Below are positions 25,801 to 33,292 of a stretch of DNA of 33,292 nucleotides, piece after piece. The translations under genes were made by a program, and so were the position numbers. The first letter of the stretch is position 1. Every line of letters begins with the position of its first letter. The notes below the pieces were generated by a model. That model was not told the DNA's origin. It saw only the letters and a program-made list of their open reading frames with translations, and did no database searches. This DNA comes from Loktanella sp. (GTDB taxonomy: Bacteria; Pseudomonadota; Alphaproteobacteria; Rhodobacterales; Rhodobacteraceae). The stretch lies in contig PUNR01000405.1 of NCBI GenBank assembly GCA_003551805.1, positions 1 to 33,292 of the forward strand, given 5' to 3'.

Positions 25801-26258
25801 GCGATTTCAAAGATGCCTTCGATTTCAACCGCCACACCGAAAGGCAGGCTGGCGGCACTGACAGCAGACCGCGCGTGCCGGCCCTTGTCACCCAATGCAG
25901 CAACCATGAAATCGGATGCGCCGTTGATCACCTTTGGCTGGTCACCGAAGTCAGGTGTCGAATTGACAAAACCGACCAGTTTGACCACCCGGACCAGCCG
26001 GGCGATATCGCCACCGCAAGCGGCCTTGAGCTGCGCCAGCAGGCTGATCGCGCAGGCGCGGGCTGCGTCGGCACCAGCTTCGGCATCCAGTTCAGCGCCC
26101 AATTTGCCTTTGATCATGCCATCGGCATTCGCCGAGATCTGTCCGGACACATGCACCAGATTGCCGGTTTGCACGAACGGGACATAATTCGCGGCTGGCG
26201 CGGGTGCATCGGGTAATGTTACGCCCAGTTCGGCCAGACGGGTTTCGATCATGCTCAT
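25797..26258 (-). CDS. RidA-family protein (YjgF/YER057c)
   Basis: A 153-residue RidA-superfamily protein. Members of the archetypal group hydrolyse reactive enamine/imine intermediates. Motifs are NYVPFVQTGNLVHVSGQIS and LDAEAGADAARACAISLLAQ, plus the C-terminal GVAVEIEGIFEIA. The ATG at 26258 is chosen because AAGGAGAGTGAC lies directly upstream; the open frame to 26522 runs into hlyD. It belongs to a longer-chain RidA subgroup than E. coli RidA (128 residues), so the archetypal activity should not be assumed. It appears to head, or be read through into, the RidA-GDPD-acyltransferase-PhhB-MscS cluster. Confidence 0.92.
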   Translation of the reverse strand: MSMIETRLAELGVTLPDAPAPAANYVPFVQTGNLVHVSGQISANADGMIKGKLGAELDAEAGADAARACAISLLAQLKAACGGDIARLVRVVKLVGFVNSTPDFGDQPKVINGASDFMVAALGDKGRHARSAVSAASLPFGVAVEIEGIFEIA

Positions 26259-26313
26259 GTCACTCTCCTTGGCTGTTTGCGCGGACGCTATCGGGCAAAT
26301 GGGTGCGGTGCAA

Positions 26314-27603
26314 TCACCCGTCGCGCAAGCTGCGTCTGAAATAATAGGCCAGCGGTTCCAGCAGATAATCCAGCGGCCTGCGCGCGCCTGTCTGGATGAA
26401 CACATCAACCGGCATACCGGGCAGCATGCGCAGATCAGCGGGCAGATGACCGATGTTGTCCTGTTGGATCGCAATCTCTGTGCGGTAATGTGCAAGGCCG
26501 GTGGTTTCGTCGCGAAACACATCTGCCGAAAGCCGCGTCACACTGCCCGAAAGGTCCGGCAGGCGCCGCTGGCTAACCGCAGAAAACCGCAATATCACGT
26601 CCTGCCCCACAAAAACCCGGTTAATATCGCTGGTTTCGACAGGTGACACGATCACCAGCGGTTCATCCCGGGGGATCACGAACAAGATGTGTTCGGCTGG
26701 CCGGATCACAGATTGTGGTGCGAAAACGCGCAGATCATGGATAAACCCGGACACGGGTGCGCGGATGTCGCGCCTTGCCAGATCGCGGATCAGCGCCTGC
26801 CGGCGTTCGGCCAGTTCCATTTCGGCGGTTTGCACGTCGCGCAGTTCGCCCAATGCCTCTTCGCGCCGTGATGATCCGATGCTTTGCAGCTGCAAATCTA
26901 TTTCCGCCATACGTTCGGCGGCCTGTGCGGCAAGCGCTATCAGTTCGCCGCTGCGTCCTGACAGAACCGCGTCTTCACGTTGCAGCGCCAGAACGCGGCT
27001 GGTTTGGGTCAGCCCGTTGCGCAGCAGGCTTTGCTGATCCGCAAGTTCGCGCAAGGTCAGCGCATGCTGTGTCGCAAGGGCGGCCTGTTGCGCCCTGATG
27101 CCGGTGATCTGGCTTGCGATCTGCGCGCGCCGCTGGGCCAGCTGATCGGCAAAGTGCACGGCGGTTTCCTGCCGTGCTGCAAACAATTGTTTCTGCCCTG
27201 CCATCAGCGCCGCAAACTCTGTGTTTGCGGTTTGCAAAAGCATCGGGTCGAAAATCAACGTGGTGGTGTCGTCACGTTCCGCCTCTAACCGGGCACGGCG
27301 GGCCAGCAAGGCGAAATATTGTGCCTCGACCATGGTGAGGTCGGATTGGATTTGTGCTGCGTCCAGCCGGATCAATATGTCCCCCCTTGCCACCAAATCA
27401 CCTTCGGTCACAAGGATATCCGCGACGACACCGCCCGATGGATGCTGCACAACCTGACGGTTGTTGCGAAGCGCGACCTGACCGTTGCTGACAATCGCCC
27501 CGTTGATCTGTGCCAGGACAGACCAGAGGCCAAAACCCCCGACCAGCACCGCCAGCGCGATAGCCCCGATCATCATGAAACGGCGGACCGGTAGCTGTAT
27601 CAT
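26314..27603 (-). CDS. Type I secretion membrane fusion protein, HlyD family
   Basis: A 429-residue periplasmic adaptor linking the inner-membrane ABC exporter to a TolC-like outer-membrane channel. It has one membrane segment (residues 10-30), a biotinyl-lipoyl half-motif (GGVVADILVTEGDLVARGDILIRLD, 55-80), a long coiled-coil hairpin (about 85-270) and a C-terminal barrel domain. The ATG at 27603 overlaps the ABC gene's TGA by four bases; the frame is open to 27792 but that part lies within the ABC gene. PrtE/AprE-type. Confidence 0.93.
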   Translation of the reverse strand: MIQLPVRRFMMIGAIALAVLVGGFGLWSVLAQINGAIVSNGQVALRNNRQVVQHPSGGVVADILVTEGDLVARGDILIRLDAAQIQSDLTMVEAQYFALLARRARLEAERDDTTTLIFDPMLLQTANTEFAALMAGQKQLFAARQETAVHFADQLAQRRAQIASQITGIRAQQAALATQHALTLRELADQQSLLRNGLTQTSRVLALQREDAVLSGRSGELIALAAQAAERMAEIDLQLQSIGSSRREEALGELRDVQTAEMELAERRQALIRDLARRDIRAPVSGFIHDLRVFAPQSVIRPAEHILFVIPRDEPLVIVSPVETSDINRVFVGQDVILRFSAVSQRRLPDLSGSVTRLSADVFRDETTGLAHYRTEIAIQQDNIGHLPADLRMLPGMPVDVFIQTGARRPLDYLLEPLAYYFRRSLRDG

Positions 27604-29336
27604 CCCAGACCTGCTGCTGGCGAAAAGCCTTGTTTGATCTGGTTGTGGTTCACCACAATATCCGCCAGTACCGCGTCCCTTGGGCCAAAGGCGCGCCGAA
27701 CACCGTTTTCCAGCACCAGCAACAAGTTGCATTCCGCAATCGCTGCGGGCCTGTGTGCCATGATAAAAACAATGCCGCCCGCTGCCTTGCATGCACGGAT
27801 TGCGGCAATCAGCGCAAGTGACCCGTCATGGTCAAGGCTGGCATCCGGTTCATCAAGCACCAGCACGACAGGTGCGCCGTATAGCGCGCGGGCAAGGCCG
27901 ATCCGCTGGATCTGCCCACCTGACAAACCGCCGCCCGCTGTCGAGACAGGCGTATCGTATCCGTCGGGCAGCGCCAGAATCATGTCATGTGCTCCGGCCC
28001 TTTGCGCCGCCTGAATGACGCAATGATCGTCGGGCGCGGGCGCCATACGGGCAATATTGTCCCTGATCGTGCCGTCGAACAGGCGCACTTGCTGGGGCAG
28101 ATACCCGATATATTGACCTAGCTGGTCAGGACCATATTGGTCCAGCGCCGCACCACCCAGCCGGATCGTCCCGCCTGCCACAGGCCAGACACCTGTCAAC
28201 GCCCGTGCCAGCGTGGATTTGCCAGCACCTTCGGGGCCGATGACGCCGATTGCCTGACCTGCGCCAGCCTCTAGGCTGACCATGCGCAAGGCGGCCTGAC
28301 TGCCAGCGGGGGGGATGATTGTCACCGTGTCGACGCTGACCTTGGCCTCTGGTTGGGGCAGGTTTGTACGCACAGGGGGATGGGGCGTGTCATCCAGCAA
28401 CAAGGCAAGGTTTTGCCAGCTTTCGCGCCCGCGCTGGACCACGGGCCATTGCCCGACGATCGCTTCGATAGGGGCCAATGCGCGTCCCAATAGGATCGAT
28501 CCGGCAATCATCGCACCGGGCGACAACTGCCCTTTCACCACCAGATAGGCCCCCAGTCCCAGCATCGCTGATTGCAGCAGCAGCCGGAACGCCTTGATCA
28601 TGGCGGTGTAACTGCCTGACAGGTCCGACGCAGTGATCCCTGCCTGCAGCACGACGCATTTGTTGGTCAGCCAGCGGTCAAACACAGAACAACGCATACC
28701 AAGCGCCTGCACATCTTCGGCCTGTAGTAATATCTGGTGGCTCAAGTATTCCTGCGCACTTTGTGCGGCATGGGCCCGTCGCAGCGGTCCGCGCGTCGTG
28801 ATGTGGTTCAGCACCGCTGCGAAAACCAGTATCGCGGCACCGCACAGCGCCAAAAGGCCCAGCCACGGATGAAAGATGAAAATTCCGATGAAAAACAGCG
28901 GCGCCCACGGCAGATCAAACACCGCCATCAACGCAGGCGATGCAATCAGCCGTTCAATGGCCGCCAGATCGCGCCATCCTTGCGGCGTAGAACGCGCTGC
29001 GCGGAAACTGGTCGCTGGTTGCATCACAGCGTTGAAAACACGGCGATTCAGTCGGGCCTGGAAACGGGCTGCAACCCGCACCATGACCCGCCCGCGGATG
29101 TAATCCAGCACCGCCATGATACCATATAGAAAAACCACCAGCCCTGTCAGCGCGACCAGCGTTTCGACCGAGCGTGAATGCAGCACCCTGTCATAGACGT
29201 TCAGCATATAAAGCGGGCCAGTCAGCATCAGCAGGTTTACAAAAAAGCTGAACAAACCGACCGCCCAGAAAAGCGCGTAATTCTGACGCAGCGCGCAGCG
29301 CAATTCTGTTTTGCCTTGTCCTTTCGTTTGCCCCAT
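27600..29336 (-). CDS. Type I secretion ABC permease/ATPase, PrtD family
   Basis: A 578-residue half-transporter that energises one-step protein export. About six membrane helices fill residues 20-300, followed by an ATPase with Walker A GPEGAGKS (367-374), signature LSGGQ (471-475) and Walker B VLVLDEPD (about 491-498). It has no C39 peptidase domain and no CLD-type extension, which fits the PrtD/AprD protease-exporter branch. The ATG at 29336 is preferred; the frame is open to 29492 but the extra residues do not look like the family. No TolC gene or RTX-repeat substrate lies in the window, so the cargo is encoded elsewhere. Confidence 0.93.
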   Translation of the reverse strand: MGQTKGQGKTELRCALRQNYALFWAVGLFSFFVNLLMLTGPLYMLNVYDRVLHSRSVETLVALTGLVVFLYGIMAVLDYIRGRVMVRVAARFQARLNRRVFNAVMQPATSFRAARSTPQGWRDLAAIERLIASPALMAVFDLPWAPLFFIGIFIFHPWLGLLALCGAAILVFAAVLNHITTRGPLRRAHAAQSAQEYLSHQILLQAEDVQALGMRCSVFDRWLTNKCVVLQAGITASDLSGSYTAMIKAFRLLLQSAMLGLGAYLVVKGQLSPGAMIAGSILLGRALAPIEAIVGQWPVVQRGRESWQNLALLLDDTPHPPVRTNLPQPEAKVSVDTVTIIPPAGSQAALRMVSLEAGAGQAIGVIGPEGAGKSTLARALTGVWPVAGGTIRLGGAALDQYGPDQLGQYIGYLPQQVRLFDGTIRDNIARMAPAPDDHCVIQAAQRAGAHDMILALPDGYDTPVSTAGGGLSGGQIQRIGLARALYGAPVVLVLDEPDASLDHDGSLALIAAIRACKAAGGIVFIMAHRPAAIAECNLLLVLENGVRRAFGPRDAVLADIVVNHNQIKQGFSPAAGLG

Positions 29337-29373
29337 GACGCCGCGCCTGCCGTTGACCTGTTCGCGGCCTGTG

Positions 29374-29401
29374 TAACCCGTCACAGATAAAGGGCGGGTT
29401 A
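29374..29401. promoter_or_regulatory. Inverted repeat between the ABC exporter and the small secreted protein
   Basis: TAACCCG (29374-29380) and CGGGTTA (29395-29401) form a perfect seven-base inverted repeat with a 14-base spacer. It lies in the 121-base divergent gap between the type I exporter (start 29336) and the secreted protein (start 29458), where promoters for both must lie. It could be an operator. No convincing -35/-10 pair was seen. Confidence 0.35.
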
Positions 29402-29453
29402 ACAACAATGCGCTGCAAGCAGTTGCTAGAAGGCGGGAAATACCGCAAATATG

Positions 29454-29470
29454 GGAAATGAAACATTTCC
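29454..29470 (+). promoter_or_regulatory. Perfect hairpin enclosing the start codon
   Basis: GGAAATG (29454-29460), an AAA loop and CATTTCC (29464-29470) form a seven-pair hairpin whose 5' arm ends with the ATG of the small secreted protein. In RNA this would hide the start codon and the nearby GGGA. A role in translation control is an inference. Confidence 0.45.
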
Positions 29471-29823
29471 TCGCCCCTTTGGTCTTTGCCACCTGTCTGT
29501 TGCCCGCGCTTTTGCTGGCTGGCCCCTATGACGGGGTCTATCGGCAAACGGCCAATGCCGAATGTGCGCTGATTGGTGCTGATGGCGGGTCAATCAGGAT
29601 CGCGACGGGCATCTTTTACGGGGTTCAGATGCAGTGCCGCATGACGCGCCCTGTCGATGTCAGCGGGATGAATGCCACGCTTTATACGATGGAATGCTCA
29701 GGCGAGAACGAGCAGTGGACCGAAAGGGCCATGCTGATGCCCACGCCCGACCAGCAGGGGCTGTACATGATCTGGGACGGTTATGTTTTTGTGTACAGCT
29801 TGTGTCCTGACGGGGCGCCCTGA
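29458..29823 (+). CDS. Small secreted protein of unknown function
   Basis: A 121-residue protein with a signal peptide (residues 1-21, ending LLLAG) and a mature region starting GPYDGVYRQTANAECALIG. It has four cysteines (AECAL, MQCRM, MECSG, SLCPD), enough for two disulphides in the periplasm. A short Trp- and Tyr-rich C-terminal half ends YVFVYSLCPDGAP. It resembles small conserved proteins of Rhodobacterales, but I cannot name a family. The ATG is part of a hairpin and has only a GGGA close by, so initiation may be weak. It diverges from the type I secretion genes and lacks RTX repeats. Confidence 0.78.
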   Translation: MKHFLAPLVFATCLLPALLLAGPYDGVYRQTANAECALIGADGGSIRIATGIFYGVQMQCRMTRPVDVSGMNATLYTMECSGENEQWTERAMLMPTPDQQGLYMIWDGYVFVYSLCPDGAP

Positions 29824-29845
29824 TCGCGCGCGCGCCCCGCAGTTT
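29811..29845 (+). terminator. Possible terminator overlapping the end of the small secreted protein gene
   Basis: CGGGGCGC (29811-29818) can pair with GCGCCCCG (29832-29839), an eight-pair GC stem with a 13-base loop, followed shortly by GTTTTC. The loop contains the stop codon. The T-run is short and displaced, so confidence is limited. Confidence 0.4.
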
Positions 29846-29856
29846 TCAGATTTGCA

Positions 29857-32019
29857 TCAGTTCGTTGCTTCGCCAGTCATCAGCAAATCAAGCAGCTGGA
29901 TGATGTCGTCGTCGACAACTTCACCGCCCTGACTTTGCAAAACACCCGCCGGTGAGCCGAATTGCGGGGCAATCAGTGGCAGCGGGGTTGGGGTGCGGCC
30001 TTCCAGCACGCGTACCATGGTTTCACGCCAGATTTCAGCCGGCAAACCGCCGCCGGTGACACCCCGCAATGGCGTGTTGTTGTCATAGCCCATCCAGACG
30101 CCGGTGACGTAATCACCGGTAAAGCCGATAAACCACGCATCCCGCGCGCTGTTGGTCGTGCCGGTCTTGCCCGCAATTTCCCAGCCGGGAATGCGTGCGC
30201 GCCGACCGGTGCCTTCTTCAACGACTCTGGTCATCATCCATGTCAGTTCACGCGCGGCGGTTTCGCTGATGATCCGGTTACCGATACCGGCACCTTGCGA
30301 ATCCATCAACACCGCATTGTCGCCCTGAATGCGCAAATCCAGCAGGCCATATGGCGTAACTTGTGACCCCCCATTCAGAATGCCGGCGTAAGCGCCTGTC
30401 ATGTTCAGCAGTGTGCTTTCCGAAACACCCAGCGCCAAGGCGGGCCCAACGGCCAGATCGCCCTGCAACCCAAAGCCATTGGCCACATTGCGCACGAATT
30501 CGCGCCCGACATCCTCGGACAACACGATCGTTGGCACGTTGCGGCTTTCGGCAAGGGCTTGCACCAGCGTGACCGGACCTTTGAACGTGCGGTCATAGTT
30601 TTCGGGGCACCATTCAGGTGATCCGCGCACCCGCCAGCAGGTGCGTTCATCATTGACCATCGCATAGGGCGAAACGCCCAGATCAAGGGCTGCGGCAAAA
30701 ATGAAGGGTTTGAATGCGGACCCCGACTGGCGAAGCGCCTGCGTGGCGCGGTTGAACGCACCGGTGGCGCGCAGATTGCGCCCGCCAACCATCGCACGCA
30801 CGGCGCCATCGGCTGACATCACCACGATGGCGGCTTGGGCGTCTGACCCTTCGGCGACCTGATTTTCGAACACGGACACCAGCGCCTGTTCCGCCGCACT
30901 TTGGATGCGCTGGTCAAGCGTGGTGCGGATAATCACGTCTTCGGTCGTGTTGCGGGTGAAAAATTCCGGCCCGCTTTCCATGACCCAATCGGCAAAGAAA
31001 CCGCCTGACCGTGCCTCGGCTGCGCGCGATAGCGCGGCAGGATTGGCCAGCGCGTCGTTCGCCTGTGCGTCGGTCAGATAGCCTTCGTTGCGCATCAGCC
31101 CGACAACGACCGCCGCCCGCGCGCGGGACCGTTCGATATTCGCTGTGGGGGCAAGGGTTGATGGGGCCTGCAATAGACCGGCCAGCATTGCGGCCTGCGC
31201 GGGGTTCACCTCGGCCGAGGAAATGCCGAAATACCGCTGCGCTGCCGCCTCAAACCCACGCGATCCTGCACCCAGATAGGCGCGGTTCAGATAGACCGTC
31301 AGGATTTCTTCCTTGGTATAGGCGATTTCCATACCAACGGCGTAAAACGCCTCGCGGGCTTTGCGCGCCAGCGTCGTCCGGCGGCAATCAGCTTCGTAAG
31401 CTGCCTCTGTTTCCCAGACGCTGGCATCATAAGGCACACCAAGACACAGCAGTTTGGCGGTTTGCTGGGTGATGGTTGACCCGCCATTGCCCGACAACGG
31501 ATGCCGGCCTGCGGCCATGTTGATCCGCACTGCCGATGCGATACCGCGCGGCGAAATGCCGAAATGGCCGTAGAAACGCCGATCCTCGGTGGCGATGACA
31601 GCATTATGCAGATGCGGTGAAACGGTCCGTGCCGTCACCATGCCGCCAAACTGGTCGCCACGCCATGCGAACACGTCACCGGTGAAATCGGCCATCGTGA
31701 CAGACCCGCGGGCACGTTGGTCGATGATCTGTTCGATGGGTGGCATCTGTGATGCGAAATAAAACGATATCCCGCCGACGACGACCGTCGCGAAAAGCCC
31801 GACCCGCCAGGTGATCGCCCAAATCGCGCCAAGGATCAGGCGGAACGGCCACAGGATCCAGCCCACCAGACCGCGTGGTGCGCTGCGCGCGGCCCTTCCG
31901 CGGGGCTTGGTTGTCCGCTTTGGTCCGGTTTTCTTGGGCGCTGCCTTTTTCGGCGCCGCCCTGCCGGTATAGCGTTTGTCGGCCACCAGAGGTGTCCGTC
32001 GATTATCGTTGCCACTCAT
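29857..32019 (-). CDS. Class A penicillin-binding protein, PBP1A family
   Basis: A 720-residue bifunctional peptidoglycan synthase. A basic, Lys/Pro-rich cytoplasmic tail (about 1-48) precedes one membrane helix (about 68-90). The glycosyltransferase domain has the catalytic Glu145 in IATEDRRFYGH and GGSTITQQTAK. The transpeptidase domain has SxxK (Ser434-Lys437 in SGSAFKPF), SRN (492-494) and KTGT (618-621). All key residues are present. The ATG at 32019 gives MSGNDNRR with GAGCGGAT upstream; the frame is open to 32076. It diverges from glnK across 269 bases. Confidence 0.94.
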   Translation of the reverse strand: MSGNDNRRTPLVADKRYTGRAAPKKAAPKKTGPKRTTKPRGRAARSAPRGLVGWILWPFRLILGAIWAITWRVGLFATVVVGGISFYFASQMPPIEQIIDQRARGSVTMADFTGDVFAWRGDQFGGMVTARTVSPHLHNAVIATEDRRFYGHFGISPRGIASAVRINMAAGRHPLSGNGGSTITQQTAKLLCLGVPYDASVWETEAAYEADCRRTTLARKAREAFYAVGMEIAYTKEEILTVYLNRAYLGAGSRGFEAAAQRYFGISSAEVNPAQAAMLAGLLQAPSTLAPTANIERSRARAAVVVGLMRNEGYLTDAQANDALANPAALSRAAEARSGGFFADWVMESGPEFFTRNTTEDVIIRTTLDQRIQSAAEQALVSVFENQVAEGSDAQAAIVVMSADGAVRAMVGGRNLRATGAFNRATQALRQSGSAFKPFIFAAALDLGVSPYAMVNDERTCWRVRGSPEWCPENYDRTFKGPVTLVQALAESRNVPTIVLSEDVGREFVRNVANGFGLQGDLAVGPALALGVSESTLLNMTGAYAGILNGGSQVTPYGLLDLRIQGDNAVLMDSQGAGIGNRIISETAARELTWMMTRVVEEGTGRRARIPGWEIAGKTGTTNSARDAWFIGFTGDYVTGVWMGYDNNTPLRGVTGGGLPAEIWRETMVRVLEGRTPTPLPLIAPQFGSPAGVLQSQGGEVVDDDIIQLLDLLMTGEATN

Positions 32020-32125
32020 GATCCGCTCGACTGTTTGTGCGTCTGTTTTGCGAGACCTTAAACAGTTTGAAAGCAATTGTAGAGACGGTTGAGTCGTACT
32101 GCGCGATTTTTGATCTGCCTAAAAA

Positions 32126-32161
32126 TAGTGCATATGGGTTAATTTGTGCAAAAATTGTGCA
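32126..32161. promoter_or_regulatory. Three repeated GTGCA elements upstream of glnK
   Basis: TAGTGCA (32126-32132), TTGTGCA (32144-32150) and TTGTGCA (32155-32161) are direct repeats with spacings of 18 and 11 bases, in an AT-rich part of the 32020-32288 gap. GTGCA is the half-site of the NtrC-type palindrome TGCAC(N)GGTGCA, and glnK-amtB operons are commonly under NtrC control. The copies here are direct, not palindromic, so this is only suggestive. No other feature was seen in this gap apart from the glnK ribosome-binding site. Confidence 0.4.
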
Positions 32162-32288
32162 AATGTACCTGCTGGCGGCCCTGAATCACGTAGGCAAAAC
32201 CTTGCTCATGCTGCACTGCCGCGTTCTTTAGTCCCTGCAAGCGGACGCCGGGCTGGGCGTTGCCGCAATCCATTGCGAGGGGAAGAAC

Positions 32289-32627
32289 GTGAAACTCATC
32301 ATTGCAACAATCAAGCCATTCAAGCTCGAGGAGGTGCGCGAAGCGCTGACCACCGTGGGCGTGCGCGGCATGATGGTGTCAGAAATCAAGGGGTTCGGAT
32401 CGCAGTCTGGCCATACCGAAATCTATCGGGGCGCGGAATATGCCGTGAACTTCGTACCCAAGGTGAAGCTGGAGATCGTCGTGCCTGACAGCATGGCCGA
32501 TCAGGTCGTTTCTACCATCGCCACCACTGCAAAGACCGACAAGATCGGCGACGGCAAGGTTTTCGTGCTCGACGTGCAAAGCGCCCTGCGGGTGCGCACC
32601 GGCGAGACCAATGATGACGCGCTGTAA
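32289..32627 (+). CDS. glnK: Nitrogen regulatory protein P-II
   Basis: A 112-residue trimeric signal protein that senses 2-oxoglutarate and ATP/ADP and controls the ammonium channel and nitrogen regulators. It carries the P-II T-loop with the uridylylation site Tyr51 in EIYRGAEYAVNFVPK and the C-terminal signature DGKVFVLDVQSALRVRTGETN. The start is a GTG at 32289, eight bases after GAGGGG. Its position directly ahead of amtB (25 bases) marks it as GlnK rather than GlnB. Confidence 0.95.
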   Translation: MKLIIATIKPFKLEEVREALTTVGVRGMMVSEIKGFGSQSGHTEIYRGAEYAVNFVPKVKLEIVVPDSMADQVVSTIATTAKTDKIGDGKVFVLDVQSALRVRTGETNDDAL

Positions 32628-32652
32628 TAGTCGCGAAACGAGGAACAAACCC

Positions 32653-33292
32653 ATGAATATGAAAAAGTTACTAACGCTTGGCGCGGGGCTAGCAATGCTG
32701 CCGGTGATCGGCTTCGCGCAAGAAGCCGCAGAAGTGGCCGAAGTCGCAGAAGATATCGCAGATGTCGCGCCATCGTTCGATGAAATCGGCCCCTATATCA
32801 TGACCACCCTGCTGTTCCTTGTGGGCGGCTTTCTGGTGTTCTGGATGGCGGCAGGTTTCACCATGCTCGAGGCCGGTCTGGTCCGGTCCAAGAACGTCAC
32901 CACCCAGCTCACCAAGAACATCGCGCTGTTTTCGATTGCGGGCATCATGTACTGGCTGGTCGGTTTCAACCTGATGTATCCGGGTGATTTCAACGGCTAT
33001 ATCGGTGGCTTCTTCAACATCACAATCCTCGAAGCCGTCGGATTGGGCGCAGATGAGGCGGATCTGGAATATGCATCCGTTGCATCCGACTTCTTCTTTC
33101 AGTTGATGTTCGTCGCGGCAACCGCATCCATCGTGTCCGGTGCGCTGGCTGAACGGATCAAACTCTGGCCGTTCCTTGTCTTTGTCGTCATCCTTACTGG
33201 CTTCATGTACCCGATTTCCGGTTCCTGGCTTTGGGGTGAAGGCTGGCTTGACGAAATGGGCTTCTCCGACTTCGCCGGTTCGACTGTCGTGC
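32653..33292 (+). CDS. amtB: Ammonium transporter, 3' end cut by the window
   Basis: The first 213 residues of an Amt-family ammonium channel are visible; the frame is open to the window edge. An N-terminal signal peptide (about residues 1-22, ending GFAQ) precedes an acidic AEVAEVAEDIADVA stretch and then membrane helices. Family motifs include FWMAAGFTMLEAGLVRSKN, VSGALAERIKLWPF and DFAGSTVV, whose Asp matches the conserved pore Asp160 of E. coli AmtB. GAGGAA lies eight bases before the ATG. It is expected to be co-transcribed with glnK, whose product plugs the channel when ammonium is plentiful. Confidence 0.95.
   Translation, partial: MNMKKLLTLGAGLAMLPVIGFAQEAAEVAEVAEDIADVAPSFDEIGPYIMTTLLFLVGGFLVFWMAAGFTMLEAGLVRSKNVTTQLTKNIALFSIAGIMYWLVGFNLMYPGDFNGYIGGFFNITILEAVGLGADEADLEYASVASDFFFQLMFVAATASIVSGALAERIKLWPFLVFVVILTGFMYPISGSWLWGEGWLDEMGFSDFAGSTVV

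Noticed and set aside
25195..26187. 330-codon open frame on the plus strand
   Set aside because: It is antisense to the GDPD and RidA genes, which have catalytic motifs. It shows no family signature.
32189..32206. Possible sigma-54 promoter (AGGCA...TTGCT) upstream of glnK
   Set aside because: The GG and GC elements are separated by nine bases instead of the required ten, and the -24 half is degenerate.
1..33292. CRISPR arrays, transposons, toxin-antitoxin or phage-defence modules
   Set aside because: I read the gaps and frames for repeats, transposase or nuclease motifs and found none; the gene content is housekeeping.

Overview
This 33.3 kb window is an ordinary, gene-dense chromosomal stretch of a GC-rich alphaproteobacterium, most likely a marine Rhodobacterales (Roseobacter-group) species. 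The evidence is the protein families and their neighbourhoods: TPR protein followed by ispE, accD followed by folC, glnK followed by amtB whose product carries a signal peptide, and a RidA-GDPD-acetyltransferase cluster. The genus cannot be fixed from the sequence alone. I see no rRNA, tRNA, CRISPR array, insertion sequence, prophage or attachment site. No gap between genes exceeds about 270 bases.

Layout. 1-2513 (minus): the 5' end of an exported protein cut by the window edge, a membrane-fused alpha/beta hydrolase, and methionine aminopeptidase. 2635-5588 (plus): four overlapping genes encoding a CinA-like molybdopterin-binding protein, a GNAT acetyltransferase, a peroxidase-related CMD protein and an OmpA-domain protein. 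5594-7335 (minus): a GGDEF diguanylate cyclase broken by one in-frame stop, and a LysR regulator. 7481-13759 (minus): FadH (2,4-dienoyl-CoA reductase), a fasciclin lipoprotein, three poorly characterised genes, and ilvD. 13861-20324 (plus): CPBP protease, accD, folC, a small exported protein, an exported TPR protein and ispE. 20312-22089 (minus): rsmD and a ferredoxin-reductase-type flavoprotein. 22166-22657 (plus): a peroxiredoxin with a clear terminator. 22689-29336 (minus): a type I secretion ABC/HlyD pair, then RidA, GDPD, a FemAB-like acyltransferase, PhhB and MscS. 29458-29823 (plus): a small secreted protein. 29857-32019 (minus): a class A penicillin-binding protein. 32289-end (plus): the nitrogen-sensing glnK-amtB operon, with amtB cut by the right edge.

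Functionally this is core metabolism (fatty acid, folate, isoprenoid and branched-chain amino acid synthesis), envelope functions (PBP1A, OmpA, MscS, type I secretion) and nitrogen control. I did not find a convincing new multi-gene system. The observations most worth a second look are the diguanylate cyclase whose conserved motifs are all intact except for one TAA codon, the inverted repeat next to the LysR start, a start codon inside a perfect hairpin at 29454-29470, repeated GTGCA elements upstream of glnK, and the uncharacterised gene trio behind ilvD.
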